DNA from: a virus
Reading direction: 5' to 3' (one strand)
DNA length: 64,000 nt
IMG/VR virus record: IMGVR_UViG_3300009164_005114
Coordinates: 18,856 to 82,855 of that record
Position 1 is the stretch's first letter. Each line of letters starts with the position of its first letter. Of this stretch, positions 9,601-17,004 are shown piece by piece. Made by a program: the position numbers and the translations under genes. The notes beneath the pieces were generated by a model. That model saw only the letters and a list, made by a program, of their open reading frames with translations. It ran no database searches and had not been told where the DNA came from.

Positions 9601-9897
9601 AACTCTTGTAACAAACAATTGGTTAGATTGTTGTAGATATGACTTAGCGATGTAAGCAGCCTCATACTTTGGTATCTGAGTGTTATAAAACTTAACGGGT
9701 TCTGTTCCCCCGAAATAAGCTTGAAACTCATCATAGTTTGTTATGAATACTGGTTCGAATGCTGGTCCTTTTATAGTTTCTCCAACAAGACCTAAAGTTG
9801 TTACACCCACACTTTGGGCTACGAATGATAAGTCGGTTTCGGATGTGTATACGCCTGGTGATACGAATACTTTTTGATTTGCTTGTGCTGTTGCCAT
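6664..9897 (-). CDS. gp18: Tail sheath protein (gp18-like), enlarged
   Basis: 1077 residues, against 659 for T4 gp18. The N-terminus (VFVSPGVYTSETDLSF, then TTLGLVGETIKGPAF) and C-terminal domain (VWGNKTL-like IWGNKTLQ, LNVRRLLLQARKLI, FEQNDQVVRQQF, and a final strand before FITPTGASFENI) are clear sheath signatures. The C-terminal domain links subunits through the handshake strands that allow contraction around the tube. The extra length lies in the middle (about residues 110-650), which is Thr, Ser, Tyr and Asn rich and probably forms additional outward-facing domains. A TATTTAT element precedes it and a hairpin follows. Confidence 0.9.
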   Translation of the reverse strand: MATAQANQKVFVSPGVYTSETDLSFVAQSVGVTTLGLVGETIKGPAFEPVFITNYDEFQAYFGGTEPVKFYNTQIPKYEAAYIAKSYLQQSNQLFVTRVLGLSGYDAGPSWSLSLIANVDPTTIAINTSSAPFTATFTGNSTGNTVTFTNLSQLPVEVQANLNVQYRLSDGSTSTLQSDFNSILDGIMDSPNLSATTVVMYGAIPESDYYGLTNTYNVIKDPYKCENNLAQNDLTSSSNDPWYYANFDISSGNAYTGYSFYYTVGTLATGATSTEFTGTITGMTYQFTGTAYSEYNNMVVGTIRSRGISLYANSADSVDHGPVYEVGIDYNNNNTWVPNNLQLVCTGQYSGITQSPYASFLLSGVTKDNNTFSFETSLLASSAKYITKVLGVDNFGKSRFQVPIYVEEIYQGSLNYGYSQGYVRGLNCDLIALPDARSQSSSSIAWNLEKYQSPETPFLVSELRGNKVYDLFKFISISDGDAANTEVKVSIANLSFNNMSFDVLVRNFFDTDSNPIVIEKFTNCNMDPGTNNFIAKKIGSSNGEFALISKYIMVEMANEYPIDSLPCGFYGYTQREYEDANVYPSPFPKFKTKYDYPGEVIANPPFGSAVGGGTVESGGDIVRKTYLGFSTQYGVDESLLTYKGKQNPIVGWELATESVKWNYLSRGFHMDSGATVVTIARTSMTSGQTAFECGTADFRFDPQTQENPYYFIYSRKYTVCFAGGFDGWDIYREFRTNQDRFQLGSSGYLSGAYPSSRYPTATGDGIFKRIVVQNNTQDFANTDYYAYLLGILTFANPEATNINVFATSSIDYVNNSNLVEEAIDMVQYSRADSVYIATTPDYNMYTPDSTNPQDIIYSQEAVDNLDNTGIDSNYTATYYPWILTRDTVNNTQIYLPPTGEVCRNLALTDNISFPWFASAGYTRGLVNSIKARQKLTQTDRDTLYQGRINPIATFSDVGTVIWGNKTLQVADTALNRLNVRRLLLQARKLISAVAVRLLFEQNDQVVRQQFLDSVNPILDSIRRDRGLYDFRVTVSSSPEDLDRNTLTGKIYLKPTKALEFIDIEFFITPTGASFENI

Positions 9898-9931
9898 TAT
9901 TAAATTATTCTGTTACAGATTTATTTTATAG

Positions 9932-9938
9932 ATAAATA
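9932..9938 (-). promoter_or_regulatory. Candidate late promoter element TATTTAT
   Basis: TATTTATC on the minus strand, 34 bases before the sheath ATG. Confidence 0.5.
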
Positions 9939-10017
9939 TTCAACATAAGTTGAAAAAACTTTACTTTTCAATAACTATTTATAAACGGTATGAATTAATT
10001 CTGCCTTTTTTCTGCCT

Positions 10018-10179
10018 ATGAAAACTAATAAGGAAATCAAGAATATTAAAATATCACCTGAATCACACGAGATATTGAAAAAATACTGTGATAAGAGGGG
10101 AATAAAGATTTATAAATTTTTAGAAAATTTAATTATTGAGAAGTGCAAAGAGAAGAAAGATATATACGGTGAAGATTAA
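10018..10179 (+). CDS. Small ribbon-helix-helix-like DNA-binding protein
   Basis: 53 codons starting MKTNKEIKNIKISPE. The pattern IKISPESHEILKKYC, then KRGIKIYKFLENLI, fits the ribbon-helix-helix fold: a short basic strand, helix A, a Gly-Ile turn, then helix B. This is the size and layout of Arc/CopG-type repressors. It is a lone plus-strand gene between minus-strand virion genes, and its end overlaps the end of the next gene by four bases. Members of this fold bind operators as dimers, so a regulatory role in phage transcription is plausible. No target site was identified. Confidence 0.6.
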   Translation: MKTNKEIKNIKISPESHEILKKYCDKRGIKIYKFLENLIIEKCKEKKDIYGED

Positions 10180-11219
10180 ACGAGCTTGTTATTGTACAAT
10201 ATTGTTGAATCCTGTGTATCGTCTATTTTTGTAACTTCAACTCTAAGTCTATCGTTTGTTGTTATTTCAATATTTTGAAGGTCACTACCATAGTAATCAC
10301 CGTTAATGTATATGTCAAAAGTATCTACATTACCAGTTGAAACTAAATTCATATTGGCAGTGAAATCAATAAAATCATTTAACATAGTATTACCCGAAAC
10401 AAATAAAAAATTCATCTCAAATTCATCAGGGTTTTCAGGATATTTTTTTCTTTTTTGTTTTTTTGTTGAGGTGTCGATTTCCATAAGTTGTGTTACTCTT
10501 GCAATTGCAGGTTTAACTTCAAACTCTTCTTCGTCAATAAGATATCCCAACATTGTGAAATCATAATTTTGAATATAATATTTTCTTGACTCAATTGTCA
10601 TTTGAGATTCATCTGAAACATTATCCAAAATAATTGGAACATATTGTCCTTTAATAAATGTGTAGGCTTGTCTTGACGCGAATGTTTGCATAACCACTTT
10701 ATTAAGTTGGTTAAGTTCTCTCATTCTATTACAAATAATTTTAACACTATATTTGATATCAACAGGGACAGGTTGTGGAATTGTATAAATGTCCATACCT
10801 TGTTCATTACCATTCCATGTTGGTACCGAAGCGTAATAAAATTGCTTTCTGTTTGGAATGTTATAAATTAAAGCAGGGTTTGAACCGTATTTTACTTCAG
10901 GATTTCTAACCACTGTAATAAATGGTGGGGATGGATTATTATCCATATCCGTGAATAATGCGGTTTCAGTATATTGAGTCCAATTTTGAGTTGTAATGAT
11001 AATATCCAACATAGGAACAATTTTTCCCGATGTTGTTACTTGTAATTCATCTTTAACAAAATTCAACATACCTTTATCTAAATCGGCATGTAATACTGAC
11101 TTAGGTAAATAAGTTCCATCTTCTTTAATATACTCTAAAAGTTGTTCTCTTCTTTCAGATAAAACTTTTTTTGGTACTAAAGGTAATGTTGGTTTAACTA
11201 TGTTTCTTGGTAACGGCAT
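10176..11219 (-). CDS. Probable tail terminator / sheath stabiliser (gp15-like candidate)
   Basis: 347 residues starting MPLPRNIVKPTLPLVP. A central stretch (PQPVPVDIKYSVKIICNRM, then RELNQLNKVVMQTF) resembles the part of T4 gp15/gp3-type tail terminators where a strand pair is followed by a helix carrying many polar contacts. I see no enzymatic motif. It is the last of three overlapping minus-strand genes behind one promoter element, next to the sheath gene. T4 likewise places gene 15 close to gene 18. The assignment is from context and local pattern only; another neck component is possible. Confidence 0.4.
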   Translation of the reverse strand: MPLPRNIVKPTLPLVPKKVLSERREQLLEYIKEDGTYLPKSVLHADLDKGMLNFVKDELQVTTSGKIVPMLDIIITTQNWTQYTETALFTDMDNNPSPPFITVVRNPEVKYGSNPALIYNIPNRKQFYYASVPTWNGNEQGMDIYTIPQPVPVDIKYSVKIICNRMRELNQLNKVVMQTFASRQAYTFIKGQYVPIILDNVSDESQMTIESRKYYIQNYDFTMLGYLIDEEEFEVKPAIARVTQLMEIDTSTKKQKRKKYPENPDEFEMNFLFVSGNTMLNDFIDFTANMNLVSTGNVDTFDIYINGDYYGSDLQNIEITTNDRLRVEVTKIDDTQDSTILYNNKLV

Positions 11220-11223
11220 TTTA

Positions 11224-11634
11224 TTATTTTACAACAAATATTTTATTTTGCGAATTTATCATATCAACTTCATTTGCATGATAAACAGGTTCTTCACTGT
11301 CTTTATAAACAAACGAATCAAATTTATATGGATTATATGTAACAACTTTATCAGAAGTTGAGGTTGGTAAATCGTCACATGGATATTCACAATAATCTAA
11401 TAATTTTCCAATTACAAATGCGTGAACATTCTTTGATTTTTCAGAACGAACTTTTTCTTTACCACCTTTTCTAACTCTAAACTCAACATCTCCTAATTTA
11501 ACATAGTCAGCATGCATAATTACTTTACTATCATAGGTGACCGAAAAAGTATGTTTGTGTAAATTATAATACACCATAACTTTCTTACCCAAAAATAAAT
11601 TATCAAACTGAGATTCAGTTATTACTACTTTCAT
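11224..11634 (-). CDS. Conserved small virion-associated protein with N-terminal ITES motif
   Basis: 136 residues. After a short N-terminal segment (MKVVITESQFDNLF) comes a beta-rich core (VMVYYNLHKHTFSV, then HADYVKLGDVEFRVRKGG, and KNVHAFVIGKLLDY) that I have seen in hypothetical phage proteins but cannot name. The N-terminal ITE followed by Ser matches the (I/L)-x-E cleavage rule of T4-type prohead proteases, so it could be packaged in the head and trimmed. It starts one base before the end of the 170-residue gene upstream and lies five bases from the next one, so the three form a translationally coupled unit. Confidence 0.45.
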   Translation of the reverse strand: MKVVITESQFDNLFLGKKVMVYYNLHKHTFSVTYDSKVIMHADYVKLGDVEFRVRKGGKEKVRSEKSKNVHAFVIGKLLDYCEYPCDDLPTSTSDKVVTYNPYKFDSFVYKDSEEPVYHANEVDMINSQNKIFVVK

Positions 11635-12146
11635 TATAATCCTCTAAATTCGTTTTCGCTTACATATGTTGCGGTTATTGTTCTATAGAACGGTTTGTAT
11701 CCACCATAAGTATGTTTATTGTCTGACTTAACAAGTCCATCATCAATAACCGTATAATATCTAATTCGGTCTTCAGTTTCATAATATCCAAAGTAATCAC
11801 CCATAAGGATATTAACTTGCATATCATCAAGAGTTTTTTGGTAAATTGAAAATTTCATATTACCTGGCTCATCTTGTTTAACTTTAGAATTACCAAGTAA
11901 TTTGTTAGTTGGAGCCATGATTTGAACATAACCGTTCAATTCTATAGGTGCCATGAATTGTATTCCATCTTCTAAAACTTCACCATACACATCATCAGTT
12001 TTTGTGCGATATCTATCAACACGGTATAACACAACCGTGAAATTCATATCACCCACTAACCACTCTTCACCCATACCAATATCTAATACAAAATCCTCCT
12101 CACCGAAGAATTTGCCTAACCTTGTAATTGGAACTAATTTTTGCAT
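11634..12146 (-). CDS. Neck-like structural protein (gp14-like candidate)
   Basis: 170 residues starting MQKLVPITRLGKFFGEEDF. A sequence of features loosely follows T4-like gp14 neck proteins: an early Tyr-Gly-Glu (DDVYGEVLEDG), a predicted beta core with TLDDMQVNILMGDYFGYYE, and a late YYTVIDDG strand. It is the first gene of a three-gene unit behind a TATTTAT element only six bases from its ATG. With gp13-, gp15- and sheath-like genes nearby, a head-tail joining role is reasonable. No motif is diagnostic and confidence in the specific name is low. Confidence 0.4.
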   Translation of the reverse strand: MQKLVPITRLGKFFGEEDFVLDIGMGEEWLVGDMNFTVVLYRVDRYRTKTDDVYGEVLEDGIQFMAPIELNGYVQIMAPTNKLLGNSKVKQDEPGNMKFSIYQKTLDDMQVNILMGDYFGYYETEDRIRYYTVIDDGLVKSDNKHTYGGYKPFYRTITATYVSENEFRGL

Positions 12147-12149
12147 ATA

Positions 12150-12180
12150 TTGATAAATACTTTATTTTTACTTATATTTA
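12150..12180 (+). promoter_or_regulatory. Host-type promoter for the helicase gene
   Basis: TTG at 12150, a 20-base spacer, then TATATTTA at 12173. This is close to the Bacteroidota vegetative promoter (TTTG, 19 bases, TAnnTTTG). It lies 21 bases before the helicase ATG and overlaps the opposing late element. Confidence 0.45.
12153..12159 (-). promoter_or_regulatory. Candidate late promoter element TATTTAT
   Basis: TATTTATCAATATATG on the minus strand, ending six bases before the ATG at 12146. A leaderless transcript is likely if this is a -10 element. Confidence 0.5.
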
Positions 12181-12201
12181 AGACAAACTTTTATTAAAAG
12201 A

Positions 12202-13953
12202 ATGGAAATAAGTTTGGAGTCAAAGGCATTGACGATTCTTGAAACATATGAAGGTGGTAATAATTACATGTTAGAGTTAAAACGTAAGTCACAACTTAAC
12301 AAAAAATTTTACCCAACAAGAAGTCAATCAGAGTATATTATTAACTTCCACGACAAGCAACCAAAGGTTGCCAAGAAGTGGGTGATTCTTGACGCCTACT
12401 TTGCACAAAAATTAGCTGACGATAAATTATATACCGAAATACCTCAAAAAGTTTGGGTTGAAAAATTATTAGCAGATAAAGAAAAGGCTTACCACATTTG
12501 GGGTAAAGTTTTTGAAAAAGAAGAATTACATGATTTTTGGTTACCAAAGGCAGCAATCATTAAAGATAATTCAGTTAAAGATGTTGTGATTGATTATTCC
12601 AAATATTCTCACCGTCCTCCATTAGAACATCAAAAAGAAGCAATTCAAAAATTAGTTGAAAATAAAAAGTTTATCTTGGCTGATGACATGGGTCTTGGTA
12701 AAACAACCTCAACAATCATTGCAGCATTAGAATCAGGTTCTAAAAAAGTTTTAATCATTTGTCCCGCTACTTTAAAAATTAACTGGAAACGTGAGATTGA
12801 AAATTATTCAGACAAATCAATCTACATTGCGGAAAGTAAAAACTTTAGTACTGAGGCGGATTTTGTAATTATAAACTACGACATAATAAAAAATTTCCAT
12901 GACCCTAAAAAGAAAGATGAATCTCAAGTTCTTGCTGCCAATTTTGATTTGGTTATTATTGACGAAGCACACTATATCAAAAATGCTACGGCGCAAAGGA
13001 CGAAACTAATTAACGATATCGTTAAAAAAACTGACAGATTGTGGTTATTGACAGGTACCCCAATGACATCACGACCAATTGATTATTTCAACTTATTAAG
13101 TTTGATTGATTCCCCTGTTGCAAAGAATTGGATGGCATATGCTATCAGATATTGTCAAGGATATCAATTTAATGTTGGCGGAAGAAAAGTTTGGAATGTG
13201 ACGGGTGCATCAAATTTAGAGGAATTAAGAGACCGAACTGTAGGATTAACATTAAGAAGATTAAAAGAAAATGTTCTTGACCTACCCGATAAAATTATTA
13301 CCCCTGTATATCTTAGATTAAAATCTAAAGAATATGAAAATGTTATGGGGGAATATTATGATTGGTATGATAAAAATCCTGAAGAGTCAAAATCACTAAC
13401 AGTTCAATTTTCAAAACTAACAAAGGTTAGACAAATTATTGCTGACGAGAAAATTGCTCAGACAATTGAACTTGCCGAAAACATTTTAGAACAAGACAAG
13501 AAAGTTATCATATTCTGTAATTTCACAGATTCTTTAAATAAAATTACAGAACATTTTGGAAAACTTGCAGTTAAACTTGATGGTTCAATGTCAAAACCTG
13601 AAAGACAATACTCTGTTGACCAATTCCAAGACAACCCAAAGGTTAAAGTTTTTGTTGGTAACATTAAAGCCGCAGGTGTTGGTATTACTTTAACATCAGC
13701 AGAAGCGGTAATCATGAATGACCTTTCATTCTTACCATCAGACCACGCACAAGCTGAAGACCGAGCATATCGCTACGGTCAAAATAACAATGTATTAGTA
13801 TACTATCCAATTTTTGAAAATACGATTGAAGGTATCATTTATGATATATTGAACAACAAGAAACAAGTCATCGCAACAGTTATGGGTGACAACCAAAATC
13901 CTGCTGATGCAGCAGAAGAAATTCTACAAAGAATTAATCAGTTGAGATATTAA
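12202..13953 (+). CDS. SNF2-family DNA translocase/helicase (SMARCAL1-like)
   Basis: 583 residues. Motif I is ADDMGLGKT (residues 160-168), motif II DEAH (254-257), motif III TGTP (284-287), and motif VI QAEDRAYRYGQ (ending at 527). This full set is characteristic of SNF2-like superfamily 2 ATPases, closest in style to the annealing helicase SMARCAL1 and phage relatives. The first 130 residues are an unassigned, possibly DNA-binding, domain. It may do the job of T4 UvsW: fork remodelling and recombination-dependent replication. It is transcribed away from the neck genes, from what looks like a host-type rather than a late promoter, as expected for an earlier gene. Confidence 0.85.
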   Translation: MEISLESKALTILETYEGGNNYMLELKRKSQLNKKFYPTRSQSEYIINFHDKQPKVAKKWVILDAYFAQKLADDKLYTEIPQKVWVEKLLADKEKAYHIWGKVFEKEELHDFWLPKAAIIKDNSVKDVVIDYSKYSHRPPLEHQKEAIQKLVENKKFILADDMGLGKTTSTIIAALESGSKKVLIICPATLKINWKREIENYSDKSIYIAESKNFSTEADFVIINYDIIKNFHDPKKKDESQVLAANFDLVIIDEAHYIKNATAQRTKLINDIVKKTDRLWLLTGTPMTSRPIDYFNLLSLIDSPVAKNWMAYAIRYCQGYQFNVGGRKVWNVTGASNLEELRDRTVGLTLRRLKENVLDLPDKIITPVYLRLKSKEYENVMGEYYDWYDKNPEESKSLTVQFSKLTKVRQIIADEKIAQTIELAENILEQDKKVIIFCNFTDSLNKITEHFGKLAVKLDGSMSKPERQYSVDQFQDNPKVKVFVGNIKAAGVGITLTSAEAVIMNDLSFLPSDHAQAEDRAYRYGQNNNVLVYYPIFENTIEGIIYDILNNKKQVIATVMGDNQNPADAAEEILQRINQLRY

Positions 13954-13961
13954 GCAACTAC

Positions 13962-13988
13962 GGATTATTTATATACAACGGATAATCC
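13962..13988 (+). promoter_or_regulatory. Late promoter element within an inverted repeat before the dismutase gene
   Basis: TATTTAT at 13966-13972, 22 bases before the ATG at 13995. It lies inside an inverted repeat, GGATTAT ... ATAATCC (arms 13962-13968 and 13982-13988). The repeat could be an operator or a weak terminator for the helicase mRNA. Confidence 0.45.
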
Positions 13989-13994
13989 AAAACT

Positions 13995-15524
13995 ATGAAA
14001 AAAACAGAAGAGAAAATCCAACAACTAGAACTACAGATACTTGAAACCCACGTTAACAAAGAAAAAGAGTTGTTGATTACAGAAATGAAAAAAATAGGAA
14101 TAGAGAAATTACCTTATTCTTATACAGCCCTCAAACAGTTTATTGACCCAGAAACAATGAACTTTCATTATAATAAACATTATAAAGGGTACGTGGATAA
14201 ACTAAACGACGCATTATCAAAGAAAAAATACGGAGATTTAGATTTAGAAAAAATAATCAAAACAATTAGTCGTTTTGATAAAAACATAAGAAATAATGCA
14301 GGTGGTGCTTTTAACCACGCATTATTTTGGAACATGTTAACTCCTGAACCCAAAAAACTTGATGGTGAACTTTACAAAAAAATCACCAAACAATGGGGGA
14401 CATTCACCGCATTCAAAAAAGAATTTGAAAAACAAGCCAAAGAAAGATTTGGTTCTGGATGGGTATGGTTAGTTCTAACCTCAAAAAATACTTTAAAAAT
14501 TATGTCAACTCCAAACCAAGACAATCCATTAATGAATGTGATTGAAGGGGGTGGATTTCCACTATTAGGACTAGATTTATGGGAACATGCTTATTATCTA
14601 AAATATAGAAACAAAAGAGATGAATATATCACAAACTTTTGGAAAGTAGTTAATTGGGATTTTGTAACAAAAATGTACGAAATGAAAATTGAAACAAAAT
14701 TAACTGAATCAACAAAATTAAAACAATTGTTAAGTGAGGGTAAATCTGAAATGTGTTCTCAATCAGAGAATGAATTCTATAGAATGTTATTCAATGCAAA
14801 TTCCGATATAAAATGGACTTTCATGAATGGTATTAATAAAATCATGAAAGAAGTATTCAATGAAAACTATATTGAAAAACCAGACAACGACCAATTACCT
14901 GGTGTTTATAATCTTGAGGGTCCTGGCAGGTCTGTTATTAATAAATTAAACACAAACTACACATCTTTTTGTATCTTATTAAAAGATTTAAATAATGTTA
15001 TTGCAACAATTCCTAATAAAGAACCCATTCAATTTATGGATAAAACTCCATCACAACAAAAGAAAGAGGTTGAAAGATTTGTTAATGCATTAAACCATTT
15101 TAAGTTTAGAATCTTTGATAAAGAAAGTTCAACTTTTCAAAATTTATTAAGAATTTTAACTGAAAAAGATAAAGCAGGAAGTAAAAGAGAAGAAATCACG
15201 GCATCAATACTTAAGAGGTTTTTTGGTAAAACCGCTAAGGTTGAGGTGGTTGGAGAACTTGGTAATAAAAAAGACGCAATACAAGGTGTGGATTTAGAAG
15301 TTTTTAAAGATGGACAATTATATACCGCTCAGATTAAACCGTTTAGAAATATGATTGAAACTGAGGATGGTATTGTTTTAGAAGGTACCGCAAGTGTTAA
15401 GTTATACAAAACAGATTGGATGGTTTTCCAAAAAGGAAAAAATGTTTTAGTGTTCAATCAAAAACCAAAAATTGTAGGTGGTAATTTTGTTTTTCCAAAA
15501 GATTCACTGCTCTACAGTATTTAA
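13995..15524 (+). CDS. Mn-type superoxide dismutase fused to a probable PD-(D/E)xK-type nuclease domain
   Basis: 509 residues in two parts. Residues 38-230 are a complete iron/manganese dismutase: ligands His58 (FHYNKHY), His108 (FNHALFW), Asp194 and His198 (LDLWEHAYY). Gly at the FeSOD Gln position and Gln175 in NQDNPL indicate the Mn-type active-site layout. The domain would convert superoxide to peroxide and oxygen. Residues 260-509 contain KREEITASILKRFFG, then GVDLEVFKDGQLYTAQIK (Asp433, Gln446, Lys448). This is a D-(Q)xK pattern like Mrr-type members of the PD-(D/E)xK nuclease fold. The linker holds LTE|S (236-239) and LSE|G (246-249), possible prohead-protease sites that would separate the halves. 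A late element precedes the gene, so it may be a virion protein. The nuclease call is tentative. Confidence 0.8.
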   Translation: MKKTEEKIQQLELQILETHVNKEKELLITEMKKIGIEKLPYSYTALKQFIDPETMNFHYNKHYKGYVDKLNDALSKKKYGDLDLEKIIKTISRFDKNIRNNAGGAFNHALFWNMLTPEPKKLDGELYKKITKQWGTFTAFKKEFEKQAKERFGSGWVWLVLTSKNTLKIMSTPNQDNPLMNVIEGGGFPLLGLDLWEHAYYLKYRNKRDEYITNFWKVVNWDFVTKMYEMKIETKLTESTKLKQLLSEGKSEMCSQSENEFYRMLFNANSDIKWTFMNGINKIMKEVFNENYIEKPDNDQLPGVYNLEGPGRSVINKLNTNYTSFCILLKDLNNVIATIPNKEPIQFMDKTPSQQKKEVERFVNALNHFKFRIFDKESSTFQNLLRILTEKDKAGSKREEITASILKRFFGKTAKVEVVGELGNKKDAIQGVDLEVFKDGQLYTAQIKPFRNMIETEDGIVLEGTASVKLYKTDWMVFQKGKNVLVFNQKPKIVGGNFVFPKDSLLYSI

Positions 15525-15539
15525 TAATAAACTAATTGA

Positions 15540-15546
15540 TATTTAT
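15540..15546 (+). promoter_or_regulatory. Candidate late promoter element TATTTAT
   Basis: TATTTATTAGATATGG: the element ends five bases before the gp13-like ATG, again suggesting a near-leaderless transcript. Confidence 0.5.
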
Positions 15547-15551
15547 TAGAT

Positions 15552-16664
15552 ATGGCAGTTATTCCAGAACCAGAAAGGTCAAAAATTTATACAAGAATTA
15601 AACACTTATTGGGTGCACCATTAAGAAGTGTTGAGATTGAAGATGAAATGATGGATTCTTTGATGGAACTATCTATTCAAGATTATGAACAATATGTTCT
15701 TGATTGGTTAATTGAAAGTCAGTGGGTTAACTTGGTTAACTTGAACATGACTGAAAAGTCTGTTGCTCAAGCTTTAATTACAAGAACCATGGATTTTGAA
15801 CAACAATTTGCATATTCGTATTCAAAAATTGTTGGACTTCAAACTATGGGTCCATGGGTACTTAAAAAAGATTATTTTCTTCTTGAGCCAAACAAACAAG
15901 ATTATGAAATACCTGCAGGTAGAGAGATTAATGAGTTATTATGGTTTAGTAACCAACCTTGGACTGCATTTGGTATGGGTGGAATTGGTGGTTTTGGTGG
16001 TGTTGGATTAGGTGCGAATGAAGTAGGATTTGCTCAAATGGGTTATCAAGGTTCTTACTTTATGATGTCAGGTTTTGACTACTTGTTAAGAATGCAAGAG
16101 GCAAACATTATGAATAGAATTTTAGGTGGTTCGTTAACATATAGAATTACTGCGTTACCTGATGGTAAAAGAAACGTACAGTTATATAACGCTCCTGGTA
16201 ATCATTTTAATTGGAATAATTATAGCGGATATGTCGGTAAAGCTGTTTGGTATTGGTATTACGATGTAACTCCTGATAGTAGGGCGGATTGTTTAAAAAA
16301 TAATCCTGATGTAATTAAAATGCCTAATGAAGTTCCTTTAGAAGAGTTTACTTGGACAGATTTAAATGTACCTGCACAACAATGGGTAAGAAGATGGTTT
16401 ACCGCTTACGTTAAAGAAACGTTAGGTAGAGTTAGAGGGAAATATAGTGGAAACTTAAAAACCCCTGACTCTGAAATCCAAATGGACTATACAAGTCTTT
16501 TAACTGAAGGTAAAGATGAAAAAACTAAGTTAGAAGAAGAATTAAAACTAAGACTTGAAAGACTTAGACCTGAAAAACAAATGGAAAAAGAAGCCCTTAT
16601 TGCTGAAAATTTAAATAAGCAAATGAAATTCAGAGCTATGCCTCGTCAAATATATGTAATTTAA
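15552..16664 (+). CDS. gp13: Neck / head completion protein (gp13-like)
   Basis: 370 residues. The N-terminus (IYTRIKHLLGAPLRSVEIED, then MMDSLMELSIQDYEQY) matches T4-type gp13 neck proteins, in which a Leu-Gly-Ala-Pro turn precedes a helix followed by a Tyr-rich helix. A Gly-rich insert (GMGGIGGFGGVGLG, about residues 140-155) and a charged coiled C-terminal tail (KTKLEEELKLRLERL) are additions; T4 gp13 has about 309 residues. It would attach to the portal after packaging and join head to tail. LTE|G occurs shortly before the C-terminal coil. Confidence 0.65.
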   Translation: MAVIPEPERSKIYTRIKHLLGAPLRSVEIEDEMMDSLMELSIQDYEQYVLDWLIESQWVNLVNLNMTEKSVAQALITRTMDFEQQFAYSYSKIVGLQTMGPWVLKKDYFLLEPNKQDYEIPAGREINELLWFSNQPWTAFGMGGIGGFGGVGLGANEVGFAQMGYQGSYFMMSGFDYLLRMQEANIMNRILGGSLTYRITALPDGKRNVQLYNAPGNHFNWNNYSGYVGKAVWYWYYDVTPDSRADCLKNNPDVIKMPNEVPLEEFTWTDLNVPAQQWVRRWFTAYVKETLGRVRGKYSGNLKTPDSEIQMDYTSLLTEGKDEKTKLEEELKLRLERLRPEKQMEKEALIAENLNKQMKFRAMPRQIYVI

Positions 16665-16668
16665 CCTT

Positions 16669-17004
16669 ATGGCAATATTAAGAACAATCCCATCTACAAG
16701 ATTAATTAATGGGGAAATATTAGAAACTTCAGAAATTTCAATTGTGTCTGAAAGAGAATACTCAACTAACGGTGAGGAATGTGTTATCATTAGAAATGTA
16801 TTGGAGTCTACAGTTACTTTAAACTCAAAAACTACTGACCATATTGTCGTAAAGGCAATGACAAGGATAACAATCAAACCTGACACAGGCAAAATTGACG
16901 AAGACTATGATGAAATAGTTGCCGACAAATATGCCTGTATTGAGTTTAGATTTTGTGCTGGTAATTGGTATATCTTATCTTCAGACGGTCTCAAGAATTC
17001 CTAA
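16669..17004 (+). CDS. Small beta-rich protein of unknown function
   Basis: 111 residues starting MAILRTIPSTRLINGEILE. Alternating hydrophobic and polar residues (ECVIIRNVLESTVTLNSK, HIVVKAMTRITIKPD) suggest a beta sandwich; there are three Cys and no enzymatic motif. It begins four bases after the gp13-like stop and overlaps the 3' end of the convergent polymerase gene by 24 bases. The linkage to gp13 suggests a head or neck decoration role, but nothing in the sequence proves it. Confidence 0.4.
   Translation: MAILRTIPSTRLINGEILETSEISIVSEREYSTNGEECVIIRNVLESTVTLNSKTTDHIVVKAMTRITIKPDTGKIDEDYDEIVADKYACIEFRFCAGNWYILSSDGLKNS

Noticed and set aside
15796-16011. 71-codon plus-strand frame within the gp13-like gene
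   Set aside because: It is a shifted reading of the same DNA as the well-supported gp13-like protein and has no start signal.
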